Of a stretch of DNA of 64,000 nucleotides, positions 1-13,464 are shown piece after piece. Position 1 is the stretch's first letter, and every line of letters starts with the position of its first letter. The DNA lies in NCBI RefSeq assembly GCF_029227915.1, contig NC_079875.1:5580001-5644000 (forward strand), written 5' to 3'. Source of the stretch: Hydractinia symbiolongicarpus. Lineage: Eukaryota > Cnidaria > Hydrozoa > Anthoathecata > Hydractiniidae. The position numbers were made by a program, and so were the translations under genes. The notes under the pieces were generated by a model that ran no database searches, was not told where the DNA came from, and saw only the letters and a program-made list of their open reading frames with translations.

Positions 1-4
1 CTTT

Positions 5-911
5 AGGGGTCGTCTACAAATTTCGTATGATATTTTATACGAATATATACGAATTTGATTGCTTTTAATTTGTATAAAAATCGTATACAATTCGTATAGT
101 TTTAAATAGTTATACGATTTTTAAAAAATCTAATACGAATTTTATACGATTGTCATACGAATTGTCATACGAATTATATTCTCTTTTATACGAATTTTCA
201 TACGAATTATACTCTTTAATTTATACGAATTTTCATACGAATTATATTTCGTTTTTAAACCTTTAAAATGCGATCTAAAAAAAACATAGCTGTTTTTCGT
301 TTTTAAACTTTTAAAATGTGATCTAAAAAAACATTTCTATCGCCTTTTTTCGTTTTTAAACTTTTAAAGTGCGATCTAAAAAAAACATCGCCGTTTTTCG
401 TTTTTAAACTTTTAAAATGCGATCTAAAAAAACATTTCTATCGCCGTTTTCCGTTTAAAAACTTTTAAAATGCGATCTAAAAAAACATTTCTATCAGCGT
501 TTTCTGTTTAAAAACTTTTAAAATGCGATCTAAAAAAACATTTCTATCGCCGTTTTCCGTTTCTGAATTTCTATATGAATTTAATTTAAAACTCATACAA
601 ATTTTTTTAAACTCATACGAATTTAATTTTTTTAAAACTCATACGAATTTAATTTGAAACTCATACGAATTTGTCTCATACGAATTTTTTTAAACTCATA
701 CGAATTTAATTTAAAACTCATACGAATTTAATTTAAAACTCATATGAATTTAATTTAAAACTCATACAAATTTAATTAAAAACTCATACGAATTTTATAC
801 GATTTTAGAAAAATTTCATACGAATTTAATTACTGTATGGCAAAAGAAAATTCGTATAGCATATACAAATTTTTTTGATACGAATTGCTACGAATTTTGT
901 AGATGACCCCT
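5..911. mobile_element. TIR transposon (MITE-like) carrying internal minisatellites
   Basis: The left end (AGGGGTCGTCTACAAA) and the reverse complement of the right end (AGGGGTCATCTACAAA) are near-identical inverted termini, so this is a non-autonomous DNA transposon of about 0.9 kb. No coding frame is visible. The interior has two arrays. About 250-560 holds roughly six copies of a 50-60 bp unit containing GATCTAAAAAAACATTTCT. About 570-830 holds short units containing ACTCATACGAATTTAA. Only four bases precede the left end, so the target duplication cannot be read. The first unit recurs inside a different transposon at 59.5-59.85 kb. Confidence 0.7.
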
Positions 912-2839
912 TAATCTTTTCTTGATTCCCACTGATGTAGTTACGTCAACGGATGTCTAGATAGGTTGTGGCGCAACTTAATATTTTGATTTTGCCTTGA
1001 AAAAGACATCTTATACAAAGAAGTTCACTTGGGCTATATTGGTTAATGCACGATAGGAGTGTTGCTTTGCCTACCTGCCTGTTTTCATCATCAGGTAACA
1101 GACCTCCTCTGAGATCCATCGCTTATTAGCACAAGGCTATAAATACCTCCACATATTTTATTTCAATTTTGAATTTATCAACAATGGTACGTTACATTCC
1201 TTGAGTTACTTGCCGTAGTAATTGCTGTGGATACTTGGGGTTCACAGGGGGTTGACACCCAAATTACTATCTATACAAACAACAAAGCCATTGCGCACAG
1301 GGAAGGCAGGCCCTTTCAGGTATAAGAATATCAAGAGGCTTTTGTGGTTGTTGTTTTTCTTCATTGCCAACTATAACAAATATTAACGGTTCTAGACCTT
1401 GTAGGTTCACTTTAAAATATTAACTGTTTGATTCAAACAAATTAAGTTTTCTGAAAAGGTTGACAGACAATTTAAGGGATTACTGACGCCCAAAGTAATT
1501 TCCTGGATTAACCCCTGTAGAAGTACCCATTGTGTTTCTTGGTTTGTCCTCTCCACAGGAGAATTTTTCATGAGGAAGTTGGTCTGCCCTTTTTAAAAAA
1601 TTAGTGTCACAGACAGCCCTGATCTTAGTACACATAGCTTCAGACATGGCGGGGCAGCTGCAGCAGCATCTTGTGGCATACCAGATTTGGCAATTAAGAT
1701 TATAGGAAGAAGATGTGAGTATGTCATACCATTCAAGTGCATTATGATGAAGAAGATAACGAGATATGCCGTGGGAGACACTCACAATGGAGTGTAGACA
1801 AGATGTACATGTCATTTTGAGAGTGTCATACCATTCCAGCACATATGCTATGGTTATTACTGTCGTTGTCTTGGGCAAGCATTTGGTGTGATTATCAGAT
1901 TATGATTATTTGGCAATACATGTGTCTGTCTTACCTGTCTTTGTTTAATCTTATTGCCTGCCATCCAGAGCCATTCCCTAATTGCGTTCCAATGCAAAGG
2001 ATGTATAAATTTATTTCATAATGCAATGTTACTACTATGCTACTACTATATGCTACTACAATGCTACTACTATAATGTGTTATTACTGAGGAACCCAGAC
2101 AATTAAACAGAGAAGATAATGGTTGAGAAAAACAATTCCATTGCACTATCAATCTTGTAGCGTAAATAGCCAATTTAGCCTATGTGATCCTTGTTTGCTT
2201 GCCTATCAGGATGGGAGTGTGTAAAAATGATGTATATAGCTAACTACATGTCTATAACAAATTGAATGAATAATTTAAATTAAATATAATTTCTAGCAAA
2301 GTAGCCACAGTTATAATAAAAAAGTACAACATCTATAAATTTAGATGAAGAACTTTTTATGCATAAGAATTAAAAAATTAAAAATTAGTGCCACGTTTCG
2401 TTTCATTTTGAGTGGTTATTGCAAGTTTTTTTGTGTCTGCCAATGTGGCAATGGTGAATGTATAGATATGACTTTTCTATGAAAGAAGAAACTTTTGCTG
2501 AAGAAACTTTTGTGAGTCACAGATATTTTGACATCAAGGAAATAAATTTTGTGAATGGCCGTTATTATAATGTTACTTGAGAAATAACTTGGAATAACAA
2601 ATATTTGTTAAAATAGCATGGAAAAATGTAGATTGAAAAGTTACTATAAAATCCCATCAAATTTAGGCGAAAAATTACAAAATCACAAAAATTTCATTAG
2701 TAAAAGTTTTTTCTTTTAAAGTATATATATATATATATATACTTCTTTGATAAAAAAGTTGAAAACAGTTGATTTTTTAGATATAGTTACCAATTTAAAC
2801 CATTACAAAAATTGCTAGAGACAAGTACGGCATCAAAAT
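912..2839. other. Intergenic, no gene recognised
   Basis: This stretch lies upstream of PSMA4. The longest open frame is 132 residues on the minus strand at 1480-1878. It is Cys-rich, contains a short internal duplication of LEWYD, and matches nothing I know. A (TA)n microsatellite lies near 2724-2742. The immediate 5' region of PSMA4 (2750-2839) should hold its promoter, but I see no clear TATA box. Confidence 0.5.
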
Positions 2840-5767
2840 ATGGTAGGATCTGATATACATTTGTTATTTTAATCATAAATATTTTAAAATTTACATTTTG
2901 ATATATTTTTCACTTTAGTCTCGACAATATGACACTCGAACAACTATATTTTCACCAGAAGGTAAATACGTATTTTTATTACTATTATTTGTCTGCAGTC
3001 ACATGTTTCCTTCATTGAGAATTCATGTACTTTAAAGGCGAGGAACAATATGTTGGTCGCAGATGGGCCATGGTTACTCAAACTAGGGTAGCTATGTGTA
3101 AAATGCTTCCATCCTCTTATTTCCCCTTAGTAGTAGTAGGTTTTTTAGAAAGTTTTTATGCACCTAAAGTTTTTTTCTTATATATTTTAATGTTTTTGAT
3201 TTATTTTTTAGGTCGTCTGTTTCAAGTTGAATATGCCATGGAAGCTATTAGCCATGCAGGAACCTGCTTAGGAATTTTAGCAAAGGATGGAGTGTTACTT
3301 GCTGCTGAAAGACGGAATACTAATAAATTGTTAGATGATGTATATTCGGATAAAATTTATAAGTTGGACGAGTAAGTATACCACGTTAATAGATCTATAG
3401 GAGAAAAAGATAGTCATACTAAGATTGATTCCCATTACAAGTTTGCGGCTCCCCTCATTTAAACGGCCGCACTCTCCTTATTTAAACACACTTGCCTAGA
3501 TACTTAACTTTTGTGGCCAAGAATGCACTTATATGAAAACTAACCTTTATTGTTTAGGATTTGTATTTCAGATTTTTGGAATGGGATTATTCAGAAACCA
3601 ATCTTAATAAAAACATGCAATTGTTTTGCCTAATCCTTTGATGTTTAGTTGTTTTTCTTTCATATTTTTTATTGAGTTCTTTCTATTTATTTTTTTAATG
3701 TTTATCAGTTTGTGACTACATTTTTGTCTTTCACCAACAAATTAGGTGAAACTAAAAAACTAAACTTTAACATAGGTGAGGTAAAAAAAATTAACACATT
3801 TTTCAAATTCGTTATGGTATGTGGTTGTAATCTGATCTCATTAAACTACTGAGATCTACGTTGTTTTCAATTATTTAACAAACTATATATATTTTAGGGA
3901 TACAGCTTGCAGTGTGGCAGGTATTACATCAGATGCTAATGTTTTAACACAGAAGTTAAGGTTAACTGCACAAAGGTAAAGAAAGACAACATGTTTTAAT
4001 GTAAACATACATGGAAAATTATTTTTGTGCCAATACATTTTGTTTTTAGTCCTATTTTATTCAATTTTTGCTGTTTACCTGCACTGTTGACATTATTTTA
4101 TTTTTACTTAGATATCTACTTCTGTACCAAGAACCAATGCCAGTTGAACAATTAGTCAGTAGTCTATGTGATGTCAAACAAAGATATACACAAGTTGGGG
4201 GTAAGTGTAACCAGTAGGTTGGTTGTTTAACTACATTTATTTTATAGATTTTTGTTTTTAAATTATGTTGAAGAACACACAGGATTGTTAGGGTAAATTT
4301 GTGTGGCCTTAGCCATCAAAGTAACCTAATAGATGCTGCTTGGAATGGAATTAGTATTAGAAGATTCTAATTCTTTTGAATAAAATATTTACAAACAAAA
4401 AAAATACTCTTTAGTGGGATAAACTTTCGTGAATACATGCATCTTTTTTCAGGTTACCGTCCTTTTGGTGTTTCTTTACTTTACGTCGGTTGGGACAGAC
4501 GTTTGGGTTTTCAGTTATATCAAAGCGATCCTAGTGGCAACTACTCTGGTTGGAAAGCAACATGCATCGGTAACAACAGCATGGTAGGTTGATATATAAT
4601 GAAAAATAAGGTTTTCACTGCACATTACATATTTTACATATTGCCAGTCTTGCAGATGAAAATTAAATCGCGTAAAATATTCTCATATTGTTGCCTGCGC
4701 AATTAAAATACTCATTAAAGTTATGTGGAAAAATCCTGAATATTACCATATGTCTGCATTTTTGTATGTATTATCATGTGTGACAACGTAGACCTTCTTT
4801 CTTAGGCTGCTATCTCAATGTTAAAACAGGAGTACAATGAAGACGGGATAACATTAGATGAAGCATTGAAGTTAGCTGTGAAAGTTTTAAGCAAAACGTT
4901 AGACGTGCAAAAATTAACATCTGAAAAAGGTAGATCCGAGTTTTTTTTTATTGCAATTATTGTAAGCTGCAGTTGGAGGAAATCAGACAAATTAGAGATT
5001 CATCGATGAGCTTTGTAAATGTTTCATTTTTTAAGAGAAGTAGTTTTAGCTTTAACATGGGTCAATAGCTATCACACCCCGAGTAGAAACTGGCATGAGA
5101 AACGAGGCCAGTACGTCTGATGAACTCTTATTTTTTCACGCATCCATCTACTCCCACAACATCCATTTCTCCATTTCTCAATTCTATACTCTATACCCTA
5201 AACCCTATACAGGAGAGTATGGTCCGCTTATCTATCTAAGAACGATACTTATGGCATGCCAGGGAGTCCTGGAAAGTTCGGCGCTGTGCTGCCATAAGAC
5301 TTTTTACCTGTGTGACTGATAAATTAGGGACAACGTAGGACACATCACAGTCCCCTTTTGTTAAGTGGTGCTGGGTACAGACTGACAGGTTCTCGTAAAG
5401 TTTAAAAACAAACAGTTTGACGATTGATCTTCTTTAGTTCGCCCTGCCTACAATGCAAAAATCTTGGAACCAGTAAATTTTCAGAATTTACCTAGAAAAT
5501 GTTCTAATTACCAGGAAATTCTATTCCATATTTGTCCAACCGAACTTATATTTGCGTGAAGATTTTAAAAAAACGCATTAATTTTAACTGCTAAATCTTT
5601 TTTTTTTAGTTGAAATTGCACATTTGACTCGCCAAAACAACAAAACAAAAATCCAAATACTTAAAAATGAACAAGTGGATGGTTTACTGAAAGCTCACGA
5701 AGAAGAGGAGAAAAAGGCAGAAGCAGAAAAGGCGAAAGCAGATAAACAAAAGACAGCGAAAAAATAA
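2840..5767 (+). CDS. PSMA4: Proteasome subunit alpha type-4
   Basis: This is an alpha-ring subunit (alpha3) of the 20S proteasome core, acting in cytosol and nucleus in ubiquitin-dependent protein breakdown. Eight coding exons: 2840-2842 (ATG only), 2919-2961, 3212-3371, 3898-3975, 4112-4200, 4453-4583, 4806-4929 and 5610-5767. All introns are GT-AG and the phases match. The spliced product is 261 residues, the same length as the human protein. The N-terminus reads [20 protein letters not shown], the alpha-subunit signature containing the conserved YD and FSPEGR, followed by [17 protein letters not shown] and [20 protein letters not shown] are family hallmarks. Alpha subunits lack the catalytic threonine, as here. 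The C-terminus is a Lys/Glu-rich tail typical of alpha4. An AATAAA overlaps the stop codon. A start exon holding only the ATG is inferred from the donor at 2843 and from the protein length. Confidence 0.97.
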
Positions 5768-5847
5768 TAAAAACACCTTTTGACTTAGAACTTTTACATG
5801 TATTATCACTTTCGGTTAATATCAAGAACAGAAACGTTTAAATGGCC

Positions 5848-5980
5848 GTTTTTGTTGTTGTTGCTTTCGCCGTTGTTGTTTTTGTCGTTGTTGTTGTTGT
5901 TTTTGCCGTTGTTGTTGTTATTTTCGTCGTTGTTGTTGTTGTTTTTGGCGTTGTTGTTATTGCCGTTGTTGTTGTTTTCC
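5848..5980. repeat. Trinucleotide-rich (GTT/GTC/GCC)n microsatellite
   Basis: Imperfect tandem GTT, GTC and GCC triplets lie just past the PSMA4 3' end. They create artificial Leu-rich (plus) and Asn-rich (minus) open frames that should not be read as genes. Confidence 0.85.
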
Positions 5981-6049
5981 GATTTTTTTTTGTTATCACC
6001 TGTTGGTGACCATGAATTGATTAAAAAAAGCTTTGTACGAATTATCAAT

Positions 6050-7655
6050 TAATGACACTCACTCAAAAAGCGGTTTCCACAACTCAGCGAAATTTTTCTC
6101 CGGAACCATAATTTGGCTTGTGAGCAGAACTGTTCCATAAAAGAGACCTTGACTGAAAATTATGTGTGAAATAGTCCCTGAAGATCAAATTTTTCTTAAG
6201 GGCCTCATTTAGATATTAGGGACAACGCTCTAAGCGAGGTTGTTAAGGACGAGGTGTTGTCAATATCGGACTCCCAAAAGCTGATTGAAATTCTGTAACT
6301 TTGTTTAATTGGGTATACTATTTTTTCAATTTTAAAAACTTTTTTTGAACTTTCCAAATAGAGTTTCCAAAGGATCCGGTGAAATTCGGCTGTTCCTAAT
6401 GCCAGATTTCCGTGTTATTCGAGCGTACTCTGGTAACGCAATTTGGGAATATTTCGACAAACATTTATTATTTTTTTTTTGTTTCTATTCTTGTCCCCAG
6501 AGCTTTTGAAATAAAACCAAAAAGCTCTGGGGTCAAGGATGTCTTGTGTCATATCCGCCTGATAATCAACATCAACTTTCTTCACAGGCCGCACCTGAAA
6601 AAATAAAGGAAACCTAACAAACTCGGGACAAAGTTAAATCAGAATGATAATTTTGCTGACACGCGCAATCCAAAACGTAAGCAAGGTTTTTAGTTGTGTG
6701 ATTAGTGTTTTGTAAGAACTTAATTTTTTGATGTTTTTATTTTTCTGATGCAAAACTTAAAAAGAGAATTTTCGTTTTTTGGCTAATCACTCTCCGAAGC
6801 GCAAGAAAAAAACTGCTACATAAACGCCGGGCACTTTCTTTTACCGAAGCATTTAGCGATCTCTAAAATTCGGGCTTAACGGCTGTCGGAGGGTTTCAGG
6901 CCTTAATTTTCCGGTCCTATTAAACTTGGTTTCTAGACTCCTAATTAACACGGTAAACACAATCGTATCGAAATCTTGGGTTGAAGGTTGTTTCATATTG
7001 TTTTGTAAATCGCTAGAAAAAAATTTGGAGAAGGACAACAAAGCTCTTTACTTTCTTTTTTGAACGTGGATTTGTTAACGATGGAAGGTAGCTGTAGTAG
7101 ACATTTAGCTGGTATTTGTTTAACAAATTCTTGGTTGTCCTTTTATTATTTTTATACACTATTTTCTTCTATAATATTCCCTGTTCTTAATGTCACATAC
7201 ATTTGAGGCATTATTGTTGCATTAAATTAAAGGGAGCTTATAGTCCAGCTATCTAGCTTAGCTAATTTTTATTAGACAGATACTCCTTACTAAATAATCA
7301 CCCACAATGAGGAAACTCTTAGCCAATTCTCATTCTGACAGTAACAAGATTAGAATTAACAATCACGAAATTGAAACGAAATGATGCGAATGCCTTAATG
7401 AAGAGCCTATTCTACTGGTGAGAATGTCATACATGGTACAACTTTCAGTTGAGGAAAAACAGAGATGTTTCACTGTCAAAAAATGATTTTTTCGGTGATG
7501 GCCATGTCCAATGTTGATTTTATATCTACCAAACTCTTCATTTGTAAGAGTTGTTTCATTGCAGTGAATAGATAGATAGATAGATGTGCATATTTTACAT
7601 GGCTAGCCTCACAAATATCGAGGGATATACCCTGTCTATTATTTCCAGGAGGGGC
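6050..7655. other. Intergenic, one hairpin, no gene recognised
   Basis: I see no supported coding exon here. A hairpin lies at 6495-6532: CCCCAGAGCTTTT is followed, after a 12-base spacer, by its exact reverse complement. A short GATA run sits near 7570. Confidence 0.5.
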
Positions 7656-7660
7656 CATGG

Positions 7661-7922
7661 CGTAGATGGAGAGTCCTAGAGTATTTAATGCTCATTTTGA
7701 GCTACGCAGACCCAATTAGAGCCCGCGCTCTACTAGACAACTCCCGGCAACATCCAACGGCCCACACAGTGTGCCATCTTCCCAATTTCCCTCACATGGC
7801 TTGGGTTAACCCGGGGCTATGGTAACATTCACTCGCCCATGTTGAATCGCCGTCAAGAGGAATCGAACCCCGGTCTCCCGCACAGAGTACGAAAGCTATA
7901 ACCACTAATCTACGGCGCCACT
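7661..7922 (-). mobile_element. tRNA-derived SINE
   Basis: Read on the minus strand, the head resembles a tRNA gene. It has a box A-like TAGATTAGTGG (7902-7912) and a perfect box B, GGTTCGATTCC (7859-7869), at the spacing expected of an internal RNA polymerase III promoter. The sequence continues past the tRNA-like part into an unrelated body toward 7661, which is the structure of a SINE rather than a functional tRNA. The body boundary is approximate. Confidence 0.7.
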
Positions 7923-10080
7923 AAATGCTGTATGATAAAAAATGAAACCGCAGTGTTCTATTCTTGCGCCGGTTGGGTTCTATTCTTGCGGTCGGGTTCT
8001 CTTTAGATTGAGCAGCCATTATGAAATTGTGTACACATGCCGTAATCATAATGTTTTTGTGGAAAAACCTTCATAAATACAAGGAATTCTTTATTTTTTG
8101 TAGTCAAATCTTTAATACGTTTTAGATTATATACTGCTTAATTTTTGCCATTTAGTGACATTTTAATGCCGTATTGTTTAATTAGGGTTTCTACCGTGAA
8201 GGTTTGGCTGTGAAAAGTCCATTTTGTGCCCCGGCGGAGAGCATGAAGGAAAACATTCCAACCACAAGAATTAGGGCAAAATAACCACCTACAAATAATT
8301 GATTGATTACTGCACACAAATAGGTAAAAAATGGCTGGTAGGTCTGAATATTTCTTATTTTTGTTTAGAAAAGATTATATATTTTAAAACATATAGTTTT
8401 GAAGAATACTTCAAGAAAACGACACAGTCATGGTATGAGTAACATGTATACTTGTGCCGCTGTTCATTTGGATTTGGCACAAGTTCTTGCAACCTTTGAT
8501 GGAACGGTGGTATGGAAAGCCACAAGAGCAAATTAAGAGTGGCAAAGAGACAAAAGAGGAATCCAAAGTATGTTTTCTTTGCACATATGTCTAGTGTCAA
8601 TCTGAGCATATACTGTATCATACTCTAAAATATATGATATATTTTACCACATGATATATTGTAATACTGTATATATATTAGCATATGCTATATATTTTCA
8701 CGATTTACCTAACTATTTGGAACAAATAATATGAATACTTAATTTTGGGGTAATAAATTTAATTTGCGGATAGAAAAATTCTTGGTTAAATTAGGTGAAG
8801 TCTACTTAACAGATTACAGCATATTTCTCACATTGCATCAGAAGATTGCTGGGCAAAAACCACTCCATCATAGATGATATTCCAATTGAGAGAATAAAAT
8901 GTCTGCTTAGATGATAAAATATAAAATTCACCAAAACCAGTTTACAAATGTGTATCCAATACAAGTCAATAACGTCAATTAAATTCCAATCCCAGCGGTC
9001 AAAATAACATAACCAACTATAAACTCTTTACGGATAACTTCAAAATAAATGGAATTCAGATTCATATAGTTATTTTCAACTTATAGATTTCCTCAGATTG
9101 CAGTAATTCTATTTTCCCGATGGCCAATTTTACAAAAAAAATCACAGAAATTATATTTTTAGGTGGCCGGTTTTAATTTTTTTTACTTATTATTTAGTTA
9201 AAACCTTAGAAATCCGGTCCTGGGAAATTTGTTTTCCTGGGGTAGTAAAAAGCATGCATTTACGTTGTAATTCCAAATTGTATTATTTATTTTTTAGTTG
9301 GTAAAAGAAGATGTAAAGGAGAATGGAACATACATGGAAAAGTTAACCTGTTCAATAAAAGGGAAATGAGATTAAAGTATCTTCGAATTAATGTAGAAAA
9401 CAACACACTTCAGAATCGTTGAATAATTATATGCGTTTTTATAGCAACTCAGAACTTTCTGATAGCCTTTACATCCTAATTTTTCTATTTTAAAACCCAC
9501 AAATGTTTCGACGTTCTTAGATAAATTTTTGTTGCAAACGTTTGCTCTAAAATGCATCTTTCCATGATTTTTGCTTATCAATTTCCATGTAAATAAAAAA
9601 ATTATTCTGTTTGTTGTTCTACATGATTTGAAGATACATCTCGATGTCAATATGTAATTGCACACTGAAGTTTCAAGATTAATGACGTCATATAAAGAAA
9701 CTTGCTGATGTCAGCAGAATTTATAAGACCGATGATTTTTAAAATACTTGTGTAAGTCTTCTATCAATAATAGTTGTACAATATTTGAATGTAGTAATTT
9801 AAACAATTTGTTTTTTTTTCGATCTACCAATCAATTTATGGAGGCATTCATAAAGTCCTTCATCTTTAGGAAAGGCTCACGCAGTAACGAACGAAATAGA
9901 AGTTCGCTTTCTGGAAAAAATGCTTGTTTCATGATGGCTGGTTAATACAACTGGTTAATTTCGATAATGGTTATTATAATATTTGCTAAATTTGCGCAAA
10001 AAGTTTGATGCTTATTGCGTCACTTTATTTCATTGCGAGAGCTGGCTTCTTTATTGATAGCGGCCGCTATTACCAACCTG
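7923..10080. other. Intergenic, no gene recognised
   Basis: AT-rich sequence without a convincing exon. One exon-like stretch follows an acceptor-like TTAATTAG near 8180 and stays open for about 32 codons before a stop near 8284. It has no recognisable partner exon or homology. Confidence 0.4.
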
Positions 10081-10084
10081 GAAT

Positions 10085-10580
10085 AAGGGTGGAGATATTT
10101 TTATCGTCGGTTAGGGTGACGTCTGTGTGACGTACGGAGTGTCGTTTCTATACGAAGTAATACTCCGTATAGCTGTTATACGGAGTTTGGTTTAGCTATA
10201 CGGAGTCTGCCAACGAATGTTCTTAAAGTCCAATATATGACTGTTTCCGAAAAAAATAAAAAATAATCACCATAAAGAACAAGTTAAAAAACATGCACAT
10301 CATTTTCCTACTTTTTTATCCATCGTAAATATACGAAGTATATTGTAGCTATACGGAGTGTGGGAACATTAGCTTGATTGCAGCAAACGGATTATGGCAT
10401 ACAGATTGTGAGATACCGAGAGTATGTTATGCAGAATTTGCTATGTGGAGTATGCAGGATGTGCTATAAGGTGTATGCTATACGGACATGACATACGGAG
10501 TATGCTATACGGATTATGCCATACGGAGTATGCTATACGAATTATGCTATACGGAGTATGCCATACGGAGTGTGACATGT
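10085..10580. repeat. Degenerate TATACGGAGTATGC repeat island
   Basis: Many imperfect copies of a 14-17 bp unit built on TATACGGAGT occur in two clusters, about 10110-10210 and 10330-10580. Copies occur in both orientations in the first cluster, which suggests the remains of a TIR element with satellite-like ends. I cannot define its termini. Confidence 0.6.
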
Positions 10581-10589
10581 TTTGATCTA

Positions 10590-12586
10590 GATAGAAAGTT
10601 TAAGATAAGTAAAATATATAGCAGGTAGATGTGTGTCTAATTTTCTGTTCAGGATAAGGTGATGATAACCACAGCACTTTTTACTAATAGTGGTTACTTC
10701 GTCAAAGAAAATCAGAAAAACGAGTGTTAGGAGACTCCAGTTAGGTGGACAACGAAGTTTTTGCATTGCAATTACATTAAAAACTTCTAAGAAGCTTTTA
10801 ACATGCTTTGTATCACAATGCTTTTTTCATTTCCCAATAAAAATAACCCTTTTTGAAATTAAAGGGTCAAACTTTAAAAAGCCATAACTCCCTTAATCTC
10901 CCAACTCTATACCCCATGTTTTTTCTCTTTTTAATATCGGGGTGGCGTCCTGGTATAAAAAGACACAATCCCTGCTCTAAAGCAAGTCTGATTTTGTTTA
11001 CATAGATTTACGGAGACTTTAAAAATACAACAGAAAGTGAATCGTTCTGGCCAAATATAAAAATTCGTAGCAATCTCTGGGTACAAGGTTGGTGTGCATC
11101 TAGTAGGTAGACGTGCGTTTATTATGAGTAACATCCGTGTACTATTTTTTTTATAACAAAATAGAAATGCAGTGGGTTAAAATAAATTTAAATTTTTCCT
11201 TTTTGTGGAAAAAATGTAAATTTCAGTTATCCTTAGCGCAAGAGTTAGCAAAAAAGTTGCATCGGCATCTCTCACCACAACGTAAAGAAACTTCAAATTT
11301 TGTATTACGCTTCCCATAAGTCTTTGAAGAAAACTGTTGATATTTCACGGGGACAAACTTACCATTTTCATGTTTCAAATAAACGCCTCGAGAAATCGGT
11401 GAAGAAGACGGTTTGGTCTAGAAGGGTGTTCAATAGAAACGGACGCGTTTATTCAATGGGAGAGAATATCACATTAAGTGGCCTGGTAACGAGGTTGTGA
11501 AACTAAAGCATAATGTCATGTGATCTTCAGTTTTTTTACGGCAGCCTTCCGGTATTACTTTATTACTTACCCTTCCTCAGAGAGCTCTCATTAATATTTT
11601 ATTAAAAAATGGTGGTAGATCTTGTTTGATATGCATTAATCATGAAAAGTATACAATAATGTAAAATATGCCTTTACAAAGTCGTTAATCGATCGCTGTT
11701 ATGATTTAAATAAATTCTAAAGGAACATAGCCTCTATGGTAAAGCGCCTTTGGGTCAAAGGGTGGTTTTAAAGTTCCCTCCGGCTACCGTATTTCAGATT
11801 TGCAAAACCAAAACAAATATGGTAGATGTATAACCGTAAGATTTTTTTTTAATTTTTTATGATTTTTACCATTGAAATTGAAAAACTTGAAGACACTTAA
11901 TCATAATTAATTTAAGTTTTTATTAGCAATTTATGTCATATATCATTATTTTTTTTCACAGCTTTAGTATTATTCAATGCAGCTAGCTAGCTAATAGATA
12001 AATGCTAATTTTCAATTTTTCAGTGATGGATATTACTGACACCACGACGGACGATATATTCAGTTCACACCCTGGCATGGAATTTTCCTAAACTTTTTCA
12101 TCAGTGGTTTGTATCTATATTTTGTGAGTAAATAGGTGAGGAAGCTAGTCTTTCATTTGTTTGGGAAAGGTAGCTAGCAATGTGGTTAGACAACAAGATT
12201 CCAAACAGTCTAGAAAAACTGCTAGCTAACTATAATATATAATGACTGCTCTTTATTAGCAGAATATTTCAGCCTATTTTGATAATTAAGCTACAATATC
12301 AAGCTATTATTCTATTAAACTGCACAAAAACATAAACATTTATTAAACCAAAATAAGTCAAAACTGTTTGCTTCTCAACAATTGTGTGGCTAGCTAGTGT
12401 TGGGTTTAATTGAAAATATGGAGTAGTAATTTGAGGTAGTGGTTGGGGTAGCCAATTTTAATATTGAGAGCTTATATTTTTTAAGTATAGCTACATTAAA
12501 GATTTACTTTTACTGCAATACAATAGCTTTTAGTATGCTTAACATACTGGAATTTAGTAAAAAGATGTTTCGCTTTTATATCATTG
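10590..12586. other. Intergenic, no gene recognised
   Basis: No exon, RNA gene or bounded repeat that I can support. Several short open frames (up to 67 codons) have no family features. Confidence 0.4.
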
Positions 12587-12588
12587 GT

Positions 12589-13464
12589 CAGTACGGGATC
12601 TTTCCCCGATAGGGTGACTGGCCCCAGATCGGGTAAATCCCCCGATCGAGTGAGTGCGCAACCACCCCGATTGGGAGAGTCTTACCTGAATTGTGTGAGT
12701 ATTTTTCTTGCTTAAAATTGCTTTTTAAAAGGGCAAGCAAGGGGTAAATCCCCCGATCGAGTGAGTACGCAACCAGCCCGATTGGGAGAGTCTTACCTGA
12801 ATCGTGTGAGTATTTGTCTTGCTTAAAATTGCTTTTTAAAAGGGCAAGCAAGGGGTTAATCCCCCGATCGAGTGAGTGCGCAACCACCCCGATTGGGAGA
12901 GACTTACCTGAATCGTGTGACTATTTTTCTTGCTTAAAATTGCTTTTTAAAAGGGCAAGCAAAAATATAATTTTTGTTTACATTAAGTCATAAACTTATT
13001 TTGTGCCGTTGCACCGATGCTATTGATAATTTCTTGAGTTGGATTGACTACATGGTGCATATTTTCAGTCTAGGTTGCACCTCTGAAGCTCATTTTAGTT
13101 GTTTTATAGACATGGTGCTTGGAATTAGTTTAGTAAGAAGCCAGTATAACAAGCTATATAGAGAAAAATGTGCATATTTTTTACCATGTCTGACACAAAG
13201 TATAAGTAGAGAACTATTGATATCTGTAACATAGCTATTTAGCTGTCTCTAGAGCTTAAGCAGACTAGGTGGTAGGCAAGAACTAAGTCTCCCCCAAGCA
13301 CCTTTGGTTTGTTTATGTATTTAGCTAGCTAAAAATTTCCCGCCAGTTATGACTCACTCAAACAGGTGGTCGTAAAAAATTGCCGCCAGTGCTGACTCAC
13401 TTGATCAAGTGGTTTACTCAATCAGGGGACACCCACCTGATCGGGGAAAGATCCCATACTGTCG
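12589..13464. mobile_element. TIR transposon with internal 111-bp tandem repeats
   Basis: The left end reads CAGTACGGGATCTTTCCCCG. The reverse complement of the right end reads CAGTATGGGATCTTTCCCCG, with further similarity inward. This marks a non-autonomous DNA transposon of roughly 0.88 kb. No transposase frame is seen and no clean target duplication is visible. A three-copy 111-bp array occupies its left part. Confidence 0.65.
12631..12963. repeat. 111-bp tandem repeat, three copies
   Basis: Copies start at about 12631, 12742 and 12853. Each contains CCCCCGATCGAGTGAGT, CCCCGATTGGGAGAG and a GCTTTTTAAAAGGGCAAGC block. Identity between copies is high. The minus-strand 99-codon open frame here is an artefact of the repeat. 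Confidence 0.85.

Noticed and set aside
1480-1878. 132-codon Cys-rich minus-strand frame
   Set aside because: It contains a small internal duplication but no recognisable domain and no splice or promoter context.
5798-6052. Leu-rich and Asn-rich open frames on opposite strands
   Set aside because: Both are produced by a degenerate GTT/GTC triplet repeat; they are not coding.
7850-7922. A functional tRNA gene on the minus strand
   Set aside because: Box A and box B are present, but the sequence continues into a SINE body and the cloverleaf stems are not convincing.
8180-8284. Exon-like stretch after TTAATTAG, plus an ATG-donor at about 8331
   Set aside because: No partner exon, no homology, and short enough to be chance.
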